From: CAZDCZ01 sp964504155
GTDB lineage: Bacteria > Bacteroidota > Bacteroidia > Bacteroidales > UBA12077
Direction of reading: 5' to 3'
DNA: 6,534 nucleotides
Assembly: GCA_964504155.1 (NCBI GenBank)
Contig: CAZDCZ010000116.1
Coordinates: 1-6,534, forward strand
Under the pieces are notes generated by a model. The model saw nothing but the letters and a program-made list of their open reading frames with translations, had not been told where the DNA came from and searched no databases. The translations under genes were made by a program, and so were the position numbers. This document shows, one piece after another, positions 1-5,570 of the stretch. Position 1 is the stretch's first letter; each line of letters starts with the position of its first letter.

Positions 1-15
1 TTTATAAATAGTATT

Positions 16-729
16 ATGAGTAAATTATATTTAGTACCTACCCCAATAGGCAATCTTGAAGATATGACATTTCGTGCTGTGAGAATTTTGCGTGAAGTAG
101 ATCTTGTATTAGCCGAAGATACACGGAAGACCGGATTTCTATTAAAGCATTACGAGATTAAGCAAAGTATTTTTGCACATCATAAATTTAACGAGCATAA
201 ATCTATAGAGTCTTTACTTATTCGATTGAAAAGAGGAGAAACCATGGCTTTGGTTACCGATGCCGGTACTCCGGCAATTTCTGATCCCGGATTTTTACTT
301 GTTAGGGCTTGCGTAGAAAATGATGTTGAAGTTGAATGTTTGCCTGGTGCAACGGCTTTTGTTCCAGCCTTGGTTAATTCAGGTTTGCCAAACGATAAAT
401 TTTGTTTCGAAGGATTTCTTCCTCAGAAAAAAGGACGGCAGAAACGATTAAAAGAAATAGCTCTCGAATCTAGAACAATGGTGTTTTACGAATCGCCTTA
501 TCGTTTATTAAAAACTTTAGTGCAATTTACCGAGCATTTCGGAAACGACAGAAAAGTTAGCGTTTCGCGAGAACTTACAAAAATTCATGAAGAAACAATT
601 CGTGGTACTTTAACCGAAGTGTATAATTACTATAAGAATAGAAATATTAAAGGCGAAATTGTTATTGTTGTCGATGGTTATCGAGAAAAGAAAGAAATAG
701 AAATAATCTCTGACGAGGATAATTTTTAA
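16..729 (+). CDS. rsmI: 16S rRNA (cytidine1402-2'-O)-methyltransferase RsmI
   Basis: This is a SAM-dependent cytosolic enzyme of the tetrapyrrole-methylase fold that 2'-O-methylates C1402 of 16S rRNA in the decoding centre. Family motifs appear in order: VPTPIGNLEDMT at residues 7-18, AEDTRKT at 33-39, VTDAGTPAISDPG at 80-92 (the SAM-binding loop), CLPGATA at 108-114, FEGFLPQKKG at 131-140, VFYESPYR at 156-163 and SRELTKIHEE at 184-193. The 237-aa length covers the methylase domain only; it lacks the C-terminal extension of the longer enterobacterial form (about 286 aa). The ATG at 16 places the PTPIGNL motif at the usual distance from the N-terminus, and only 15 nt of upstream sequence are visible, so the promoter cannot be judged. 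A 74-bp repeat and a hairpin followed by a T-run lie just downstream. Identification is secure from motif order. Confidence 0.97.
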   Translation: MSKLYLVPTPIGNLEDMTFRAVRILREVDLVLAEDTRKTGFLLKHYEIKQSIFAHHKFNEHKSIESLLIRLKRGETMALVTDAGTPAISDPGFLLVRACVENDVEVECLPGATAFVPALVNSGLPNDKFCFEGFLPQKKGRQKRLKEIALESRTMVFYESPYRLLKTLVQFTEHFGNDRKVSVSRELTKIHEETIRGTLTEVYNYYKNRNIKGEIVIVVDGYREKKEIEIISDEDNF

Positions 730-742
730 TAAAAATAAGCTC

Positions 743-816
743 TTATTACTGCTTGATTTCAAGCACAAATCTAATGCGCTTTTGACTTTCTGTGTGTTAA
801 ATCTTACATCGAACTC
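743..816 (+). repeat. 74-bp long inverted repeat, left arm
   Basis: The reverse complement of 4344-4417 matches this stretch at 72 of 74 positions with no gaps. The arm begins 13 nt after the rsmI stop codon and ends at base 816, exactly where the first 110-bp repeat begins. It carries a small internal hairpin at 750-765 (TGCTTG, loop ATTT, CAAGCA). Outside base 743 there is weak residual similarity to the sequence beyond 4417 (a shared AAATAA), so the ancestral unit may have been slightly longer. No open reading frame or IS terminus is recognised in it. Confidence 0.93.
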
Positions 817-925
817 CTAGCTGGCGCGGATATGCTATCCGTGCCTTTTCATTTTTTTGTCATTTTTATTCTTTTCTAACCTTTTCTATTTTGCTTGTCG
901 CACGGACTACAAGTCCGCGCGAGCG
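816..925 (+). repeat. 110-bp REP-doublet (BIME-like) repeat, copy 1
   Basis: This is one of three ungapped 110-bp copies, all in the same orientation. It differs from copy 3 at 4 positions and from copy 2 at 11. It begins CCTAGCTGG and ends GCGCGAGCG. The left hairpin (823-845) has arms GGCGCGGATA and TATCCGTGCC around a TGC loop, with one G.T pair. The right hairpin (900-920) has arms GCACGGACT and AGTCCGCGC around ACA, with one mismatch. About 55 nt of T-rich sequence separate them. Read inward from each end, both hairpins have GCGCGGA on the 5' arm, TCCGTGC on the 3' arm, and are preceded by GCTG or GCTC. This is the form of two convergent REP units, typical substrates of RAYT/TnpA-REP transposases. 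No such transposase gene is visible here. Confidence 0.9.
823..858 (+). terminator. Candidate intrinsic terminator after rsmI (within repeat copy 1)
   Basis: A 10-bp GC-rich stem (823-832 with 836-845, loop TGC) is followed directly by TTTTCATTTTTTT. That is the form of a rho-independent terminator on the + strand, 93 nt downstream of the rsmI stop codon. The same structure occurs in the other two copies of the 110-bp repeat, so termination may be incidental to the repeat rather than selected here. Confidence 0.5.
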
Positions 926-984
926 AGGGTAATAAATAGAATTAAAAAAATAATTTGATGTTTCATGATAGTTGGATTAAATTA

Positions 985-1407
985 TTATTCTGTACGTTCA
1001 TATACTTGTGTGCTAAATGTAGCAATGATATCGTAATTAATTAATTTCAACTTATTGTTATTATCAAAAAAGTCAAACTTATAAGAGTTTGATAAAGTAT
1101 CAGAAATGTAAAAATAATAATGTGTTAAAATTTTATCATCAGTGTATTGACCAAAATAATTATTCCCAATAGTGTATTGTCCCAAATTATTATATTGTCT
1201 GAGTATTGTATCGTACTCTCTTAGTAAGCTATCATTATAATATTCAATTACATATTGGGTCTCATAAGGTCGTAAATCATCTCCATTACCCATCAGAATA
1301 ATTTTCCATTTTCCTTGAATTAAATCTGCCGGGTTGGGTTTGGTATCTTCTTTTTCACAACTCAAGAAGAATAAAAATAGTATGATAACTTTTAAAAGTA
1401 TTTTCAT
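985..1407 (-). CDS. Small hypothetical lipoprotein (140 aa)
   Basis: The N-terminus is a typical lipoprotein signal: MKILLK, a hydrophobic run of about 10 residues, then FLSC with the cysteine at position 17. It is followed by EKED, an acidic stretch of the type linked in Bacteroidetes to export of lipoproteins to the cell surface. Residues 29-37 (LIQGKWKII) resemble the opening strand of small lipocalin-like lipoproteins that begin with an 'L.G.W' motif, and the remainder is rich in Tyr, Asn and Asp with short beta-type segments. A lipocalin-like fold is inference only. The ATG at 1407 is well placed for the signal, and a TATATTTG box lies about 40 nt upstream. The gene stands alone, opposite in strand to rsmI and to the transposase remnant. 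No function can be assigned. Confidence 0.8.
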   Translation of the reverse strand: MKILLKVIILFLFFLSCEKEDTKPNPADLIQGKWKIILMGNGDDLRPYETQYVIEYYNDSLLREYDTILRQYNNLGQYTIGNNYFGQYTDDKILTHYYFYISDTLSNSYKFDFFDNNNKLKLINYDIIATFSTQVYERTE

Positions 1408-1445
1408 TTGAATGAGATATTTTTCTAATTATCAATTTTCTTTAT

Positions 1446-1453
1446 CAAATATA
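1446..1453 (-). promoter_or_regulatory. Candidate Bacteroidetes -7 box for the 140-aa lipoprotein gene
   Basis: Read on the - strand this is TATATTTG, an exact match to the Bacteroidetes TAnnTTTG -7 consensus, leaving roughly 30 nt of leader before the start codon at 1407. No convincing TTTG -33 box is found about 20 nt further upstream, so support rests on the -7 motif and its position. Confidence 0.4.
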
Positions 1454-1551
1454 TTAAGATTGTTTAACTTTTAAACCATTAAAGTTTAGTACATGACAAA
1501 AATATAAATATCTGATATTCAATAAAATAAACATTAAATAATTTGGTTAAA

Positions 1552-1614
1552 ACGTTGGTTTTCAGTATATAGAAGAATAATCTCACACATTTTTCTAATG
1601 AAGAAAACCAACGT
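1552..1614. repeat. 12-bp perfect inverted repeat around the transposase start codon
   Basis: ACGTTGGTTTTC at 1552-1563 is the exact reverse complement of GAAAACCAACGT at 1603-1614, which encodes codons 2-6 of the transposase. In a transcript from upstream the arms could form a hairpin covering the ATG at 1598. Such structures in insertion sequences can reduce translation from read-through transcripts. Alternatively the left copy may belong to the IS terminus. The true left end of the element was not located. Confidence 0.5.
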
Positions 1615-2312
1615 CTTGGATAAAAATAGCGATTTAAATTCAATTTTAAATACTCATTTTAAAGGAAAATTAAACTTGGCAAGAACTAAATTTATTGCAA
1701 TGTTTATAATAGCACTATGTAAGGTGCAAACGGTTAATTTTGACAAATTATCAAATGCCTTTGACACAACAGCTAAAGCAGGATCATCACTTAGGCGTAT
1801 TCAACGATTTATTGCTAGGTTTACTTTTGATTATAACATTATATCCAGGCTTATATTCAATCTATTGCCATCAAAATAGAAGTTAACTTTATCAATTGAC
1901 CGTACTAACTGGAAATTTGGACAAATTGATATTAATGTATTTATGTTATGTGTTGTATATCACGGTGTTGCATTTCCATTAATGTTTAGTATGCTACCAA
2001 AAAGAGGCAATTCAAATTCTAAAGAGCGTATTGATTTAATTAACAGGTATATTAAGCTATTTGGTAAAGATACTATTGATTGTATTGTTGCTGATAGAGA
2101 GTTTATTGGAAAGCAATGGTTAGCTTTTTTAAATGAAAATAACTTGCGGTATTACATACGTATTCGAAATAACTTCAAAGTGTTTATACCACATAAGAAT
2201 AAGACTGTAAAAGCCTTTTGGCTGTTTAACTCATACAAAGTCAATCAATTTATCTATTATCAAAAGATTGTAAATATTAATGGGCAGTTATGTTATTTAG
2301 CTGGTAGTAAAC
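1598..2312 (+). pseudogene. IS4-type (DDE) transposase pseudogene, one nonsense codon and missing 3' end
   Basis: Two open stretches, 1598-1876 and 1880-2312, are in the same frame and separated only by a TAG at 1877-1879 (codon 94), so a single substitution broke the reading frame. The joined product reads as an IS4-family transposase: SIDRTNWKFG carries the first catalytic Asp (codon 101), LPKRGNSNSKERID follows, and VADREF carries the second (codon 166). KAFWLFNSYKVNQF precedes a final CYLAGSK. The C-terminal part holding the catalytic Glu (the Y-x-x-R-W-x-I-E region) is absent. The sequence runs straight into repeat copy 2 at 2313, which supplies a Pro codon and the TAG stop. The remaining 238 codons are clearly short of a complete transposase. 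No right terminal repeat or target-site duplication is visible, so the element is a dead relic. Confidence 0.9.
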
Positions 2313-2422
2313 CCTAGCTGGCGCGGATATGCTATCCGTGTCTTTTTATTTTTTTGTCATTTTTACTCTTTTTTAACTTTTCCTATTTTGCTTGTTGCCC
2401 GGACTACAGGTTTGCGCGAGCG
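2313..2422 (+). repeat. 110-bp REP-doublet repeat, copy 2 (truncates the transposase)
   Basis: Same length and orientation as copies 1 and 3, with 11 differences from each. All 11 differences from copy 3 are transitions. The left hairpin (2320-2342) is kept with G.T pairs. In the right hairpin, three changes convert AGTCCG to GGTTTG, and each leaves a G.T pair opposite CGGACT instead of a mismatch. The left edge falls inside the transposase frame and creates its terminal Pro-stop. The right edge opens into unrelated non-coding DNA. Confidence 0.9.
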
Positions 2423-2601
2423 GGAGAAACGGCGAAGCCCTCAACGAAGTTAATCTGTTAATAAATACTCATAATTCTAATAAATAGATGTCTCGACTTT
2501 ACTGCGTTACGATCGACATGACAGATGGCTTTTTATAATTAGTAATTCGTAATTGACAATTCGTTTTCCATTTTTGATATCTACCAATTTATTTATTGTT
2601 A
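2423..2601. other. Non-coding spacer with a degenerate palindrome
   Basis: No gene is visible. The rest of the transposase is not here. An imperfect palindrome at about 2487-2524 starts GATGTCTCGAC and ends TCGACATGACAG; as I recall, sequences of this 'TCTCGAC...TCGACATGACA' type are common intergenic repeats in Bacteroidetes. It is followed at about 2537-2563 by AT-rich, partly self-complementary sequence (TAATTCGTAATTGACAATTC). Neither has a known function. Confidence 0.4.
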
Positions 2602-3264
2602 TTATTTTAAAATTACACCCCATTCGGTTACATAATATCTTTCTCTCTTAAAACTATCGATTGTTGGTGTGATTAATTTATTTTGTAATTGATTGTCTCC
2701 TTTAATTACATAAAATAATCGTAATAAATTATCAGGTTGTTTTGAGAAATCAAGTTTAATAACATCGTTAATTATTTCTTTTGTTTGTGGATATATTGAG
2801 TAAAATTTGTAATCGTCAAGTTGATGAATCCAATAGTCAATGAAATCATCAATTTCTTGACCATAAAATCCATAATCAGCCATATTTTTTCTGAAAAAGG
2901 ATTCTAATCCGGTAGCATTAATAATCCAACCATGGGTTCTTTGCCAAATATCAGGTTGAGTACTTTCATAAAAAAGATATGAATAAGTATTATCTATTAA
3001 TCCATTTGTGTCAACTGTGAAATTCCAACCATTTCCATATTCAGGTATTGAAGTAACAATTTCGCCACCTATTGGAAAAATTAGTTTTACTGTTAATTGC
3101 ATATTTTCGGTTGGGTGTAAATAGATGTTTGGTTTATAAACCATATTGCAAGTATCGCATTCATCATTATCATCGTCATCTGGTTCACAACTCTGAAATG
3201 GTACTGCAATTATTAGATACATGATAAATAAAAATGGGAATCCTAATAATTTAATTGTTTTCAT
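2602..3264 (-). CDS. Hypothetical surface-type lipoprotein (220 aa)
   Basis: The signal peptide ends in a lipobox, FQSC, with the lipidated cysteine at residue 26. A very acidic tether follows (EPDDDDNDE, 27-35), as in Bacteroidetes lipoproteins exposed at the surface, and then CDTC at 36-39, a CxxC that could bind metal or form a disulfide. The mature domain starts KPNIYLHPTE (44-53) and contains SIPEYGNGW (73-81), DTNGLID (85-91), YLFYESTQPDIW (96-107), FSKQPDNLLRLFYVIKG (173-189) and a C-terminal VTEWGVILK. This reads as a compact, well-conserved globular domain, but I cannot name the family or a reaction. The start codon is supported by the signal peptide. The gene lies 35 nt downstream of a probable 39-aa membrane peptide gene on the same strand, so the two are likely co-transcribed. 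Confidence 0.83.
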   Translation of the reverse strand: MKTIKLLGFPFLFIMYLIIAVPFQSCEPDDDDNDECDTCNMVYKPNIYLHPTENMQLTVKLIFPIGGEIVTSIPEYGNGWNFTVDTNGLIDNTYSYLFYESTQPDIWQRTHGWIINATGLESFFRKNMADYGFYGQEIDDFIDYWIHQLDDYKFYSIYPQTKEIINDVIKLDFSKQPDNLLRLFYVIKGDNQLQNKLITPTIDSFKRERYYVTEWGVILK

Positions 3265-3299
3265 ATTCTTTGTATTTTGTTTTCTATAAGATGTTTTTT

Positions 3300-3419
3300 T
3301 TACTTATCAGGTTGCGTCAATTGGTAACGGTCTACGGATTTTTCGCCTTGTTTCAGTATCCCATAGTATCGAAAATTAAAGATAATAAAAATTGCTAGAA
3401 AAATTGCTGCAATCTGCAT
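3300..3419 (-). CDS. Probable 39-aa single-pass membrane peptide
   Basis: An ATG at 3417-3419 opens a 40-codon frame ending in TAA at 3300-3302. The peptide begins MQIAAIFLAIFIIFNF, a clear membrane-spanning segment. RYYGILKQGEK follows, then a polar tail SVDRYQLTQPDK. A hydrophobic helix followed at once by positive residues and a soluble tail is better organised than random AT-rich translation. The gene is on the same strand as, and 35 nt upstream of, the 220-aa lipoprotein gene, and a TAAATTTG box lies about 90 nt upstream. I do not recognise a family. It could be a small membrane protein that works with the lipoprotein, or the remaining end of a larger membrane protein gene. There is no clear ribosome binding site, as is usual in this phylum. 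Confidence 0.5.
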   Translation of the reverse strand: MQIAAIFLAIFIIFNFRYYGILKQGEKSVDRYQLTQPDK

Positions 3420-3506
3420 GTTTTATGATCCAATGTTACAGCCATGTGCTTTTTCTTCCTTGTTTTTTATTTAATATAAATAAATCGCCTGATGAATTTT
3501 AAAATA

Positions 3507-3525
3507 CAAATTTATACTATATTTG
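3507..3525. promoter_or_regulatory. Candidate divergent -7 boxes between the 39-aa gene and the DedA-like gene
   Basis: TAAATTTG on the - strand (3507-3514) and TATATTTG on the + strand (3518-3525) both match TAnnTTTG and point towards the small membrane peptide gene and the DedA-like gene respectively. Neither has a clear -33 TTTG. The + strand box lies inside the long 5' extension of the DedA-like reading frame, which argues for a start further downstream. Confidence 0.3.
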
Positions 3526-3701
3526 CCGTTTGTTTAAAATCTCAGGAATTTAATTTTAATTGGGACAATAATAATTCTTATCATCGAATTTGGATTGAAA
3601 ATTATTTTATTCCTAATATCATTAATATTTCCAATTATATAATTGTTTTTGGAGTATCTGGTTTAATTGATGTAAGAGTGTATTTTTTTAAAAAACAAGG
3701 A

Positions 3702-4337
3702 ATGATAGATAATATGTTATATAATATGTTATATAATAATACAACTAAACGATTAGTGTTGCTAAATCGCTATTATAAAATAACTCAGTTTTATTCATTC
3801 TTAAAAGACACGGCTTATAAAGGAGGTTCTGTAATATTAATTTTTATTTTATTATTGTTGGGTCTTGAGTTTTTCTTTTTAGATATTAATTCACTACTTA
3901 ACAATCTGGTGGAAACATATTCACCACAAATAATATTTTCAGTTTTTTTAATTTCAGAAACTATTTTAGGGGTAATTCCAGCTGAAATATTTATTGCTTG
4001 GGCATCAAAATCAGTTAATCCATGGTTGTTTTTGTTTGTGTTAGCTACTATATCTTATATTGGTGGAGTTATTTCATACTTTATTGGAAATCGTCTATTT
4101 TTAATAACTCCCATTAAAAATCATATTGAGAATAAAATTGCAAAGCATATTGGAAACTTGCGAAAATGGGGAGGTGTTTTTGTTCTTTTGGGTGCTATAT
4201 CCCCAATTCCGCATTCAATGGTAAGTATAGCAGCTGGTTTGATTAAGTACAACTTCAGGCAATATTTATTGTGGTCACTTTTCCGATATGTGCGATTTGT
4301 AATATATGCTCTTATTATTTTTCAAGTATTTGTGTAG
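3702..4337 (+). CDS. DedA/YqaA-type membrane protein (SNARE-associated/VTT domain)
   Basis: This is an inner-membrane protein of about 211 aa. Hydrophobic segments lie near residues 43-61, 77-101, 108-129, 157-179 and 195-211 counted from the ATG at 3702. Family features are the re-entrant-like SETILGVIPAEIFIAWASK (85-103), YIGGVISYFIGNR (119-131), GGVFVLLGAISPIPHSM (157-173) and the final FRYVRFVIYALIIFQVF. DedA-superfamily proteins take part in membrane lipid (undecaprenyl- or phospholipid) transport and envelope homeostasis; the substrate here is unknown. The frame stays open to an ATG at 3492, but those 70 codons read like untranslated AT-rich DNA and contain a promoter-like box. The hydrophilic MIDN...KRLVLLNRYYK start at 3702 fits better. 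ATGs at 3714 and 3726, created by a 12-nt tandem duplication, are alternatives. The stop codon is 6 nt before the right inverted-repeat arm. Confidence 0.85.
   Translation: MIDNMLYNMLYNNTTKRLVLLNRYYKITQFYSFLKDTAYKGGSVILIFILLLLGLEFFFLDINSLLNNLVETYSPQIIFSVFLISETILGVIPAEIFIAWASKSVNPWLFLFVLATISYIGGVISYFIGNRLFLITPIKNHIENKIAKHIGNLRKWGGVFVLLGAISPIPHSMVSIAAGLIKYNFRQYLLWSLFRYVRFVIYALIIFQVFV
3709..3738 (+). repeat. 12-nt tandem duplication at the 5' end of the DedA-like gene
   Basis: ATAATATGTTAT occurs twice in tandem (3709-3720 and 3721-3732), followed by a partial third unit. The repeat is in frame, adds Asn-Met-Leu-Tyr twice, and duplicates a possible start codon (3714 and 3726). Copy-number slippage would keep the frame. 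Confidence 0.7.
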
Positions 4338-4343
4338 TAAACT

Positions 4344-4417
4344 GAGTTCGATGTAAGATTTGACACACAGAAAGTCAAAAGCGCTTTAGATTTGTGCTTG
4401 AAATCAAGCAGTAATAA
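4344..4417 (-). repeat. 74-bp long inverted repeat, right arm
   Basis: The inverted partner of 743-816, with two mismatches. It begins 6 nt after the stop codon of the DedA-like gene. It contains a perfect 10-bp palindrome, AAAGCGCTTT, at 4378-4387; one of the two mismatches (AATGCGCTTT) breaks this palindrome in the left arm. The internal TGCTTG/CAAGCA hairpin is present in both arms. Because both arms sit just after a gene's stop codon, the unit could be a dispersed intergenic repeat rather than the ends of one element. Confidence 0.93.
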
Positions 4418-4611
4418 CGGGTTATTTCAATTGATTTGAAGGTTATTAATAACAATTGTCTTGTCCTGAAATGTCGCGATATAATTTTCGTGTAAATACA
4501 TCTACCCATTGCACAATTTGTAATGTAACATAATGTGCTGCTGCTTAATCTTTTATTTGATATCCTTGCGACATTTATTTTTTCTTACATGCTACGCTTA
4601 TCAAGGCACTG
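4418..4611. other. Intergenic spacer, possibly holding a decayed coding fragment
   Basis: No intact gene is seen. On the - strand, one frame across about 4580-4427 reads KIKQQHIMLHYKLCNG, a stop, then MYLHENYIATFQDKTIV and INNLQIN before TGA. It has a protein-like composition but contains stops, so it may be the relic of a gene. I cannot name it, and chance translation remains possible. Confidence 0.2.
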
Positions 4612-5277
4612 TTAATAAATAACTCTTTTCTCGACCCTTGTTTGACCTATAGCAGCTATATCAACTAGAGATATAATTTTATTTTTGAGTCTATCAGACT
4701 GTTGAGAATCATTTTTAGCACCTTCAGTATCACCAAGAATTTTATTTAATTTCGAGCGTGATTCAAATAACTCGTAATTGAATTGATTTTCAGTAATTGC
4801 ATTGTTGTAATATTTAAGAGCTTTCTCGTATTTTTGTTTTTTAACAAACTTTTCAGCTCTTTTCTTGTATTCAGGTGGTTGTGTATTCAAGTAAAATTTA
4901 TATCTGAACACTATAAGATAGTTTTTACTAACAGGGTTTCCATTTACTTTACATGGACTCCATTCATTTTCTACGTGATTAAATGAAGCAAGTGAACTAG
5001 AAGACAATATTTCAGACGGAGAACTTATAATATTTAAACTATTCATATTTCCATTCTTGTCAATGTTAATTGATAAGATGACATCTCCCTGAATTTTGTT
5101 TTTTAATGCTTCTATGGGATATTTAATATTTTTCTGCAAAAGCTTAGTTAAATCTTCCTTTAAATATTGTGCATTTTCAACATTTGAATTTGCGCTAGAA
5201 TCTTGAAGAGTTTGGCTTTTCAGTATAACATTAAAGCATAAAAGAGTTGTAAAGAAAAAGATTAGTGTTTTTTTCAT
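4612..5277 (-). CDS. Secreted TonB C-terminal domain / TPR protein (221 aa)
   Basis: A signal peptide (MKKTLIFFFTTLLCFNVILK, with SQ following) directs export. There is no lipobox. Residues about 37-130 look like a TonB C-terminal domain: IKYPIEALKNKIQGDVILSI (51-70) with the usual 'YP..A....G.V' pattern, then IDKNGNM, a Ser-rich link, a 'W.P....G.PV' stretch (WSPCKVNGNPVS, 106-117) and a closing IVFRYKFYL strand. Residues about 137-195 form TPR-like helices (KKRAEKFVKKQKYEKALKYY, then NNAITEN). Classical TonB needs an N-terminal membrane anchor and a proline-rich span, and both are missing. An energy-transducing role is therefore unlikely, and a periplasmic binding or scaffolding role is more plausible. 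The start is supported by the signal peptide. The gene appears to be transcribed alone. Confidence 0.82.
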   Translation of the reverse strand: MKKTLIFFFTTLLCFNVILKSQTLQDSSANSNVENAQYLKEDLTKLLQKNIKYPIEALKNKIQGDVILSINIDKNGNMNSLNIISSPSEILSSSSLASFNHVENEWSPCKVNGNPVSKNYLIVFRYKFYLNTQPPEYKKRAEKFVKKQKYEKALKYYNNAITENQFNYELFESRSKLNKILGDTEGAKNDSQQSDRLKNKIISLVDIAAIGQTRVEKRVIY

Positions 5278-5420
5278 GTCGTTTTGTGTTCGTTAAGTAT
5301 ATGAAAAGTTGCCGATTTCAAAGCACATATTTCCCAATTTACAACAAAGTTCAATTGGGCTACAATGTTTGATATTACTACTATTTCGGCAATTTTTTTA
5401 TATGGATTGTTGTCATTTCG

Positions 5421-5570
5421 TTATTTTCCTTTTTTTGCTTTTGTTTCAATTTTAGCTACTCGTTCTTTATGTTTTTTAATATCCCAAGTTAAATTCCAAT
5501 GTCCTATATAATCGGCAAGTGTTCCAAGACCAACTTCTGCACGTCTTTTGTCAACATTTTCAGGGTCAAC
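5421..5570 (-). pseudogene. 3' stub of an unidentified gene, cut off by repeat copy 3
   Basis: On the - strand, 49 codons run from the edge of repeat copy 3 to a TAA at 5421-5423. They read VDPENVDKRRAEVGLGTLAD then YIGHWNLTWDIKKHKERV, ending with a Lys-rich tail (AKIETKAKKGK). The composition is clearly protein-like, with a mixed helical section and a basic C-terminus. There is no start codon in the stub; the frame continues a little way into the repeat and reaches a TGA. The 5' part of the gene is not found on the far side, where only about 40 nt separate the repeat from the CPBP gene's stop codon. I do not recognise the family. Confidence 0.6.

Noticed and set aside
3308..3345. Stretch with GGTAACGG and TTTTTCGCC, first considered as a cassette-type recombination site
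   Set aside because: It is explained as the 3' coding part of the 39-aa membrane peptide gene on the - strand.
4469..4576. AAATGTCGC / GCGACATTT inverted pair, considered as termini of a small MITE
   Set aside because: Nine-bp inverted matches at this spacing are expected by chance in this window, and no target-site duplication flanks them.
4783..4986. 67-codon + strand open frame
   Set aside because: It lies wholly inside the TonB-C/TPR gene on the other strand and has no recognisable motif; it is an antisense shadow.
5292..5298. GTTAAGT, resembling an integron attC R' core (GTTRRRY)
   Set aside because: No partner RYYYAAC core with the required spacing and orientation was found, and the site would have to extend into the TonB-C/TPR gene.
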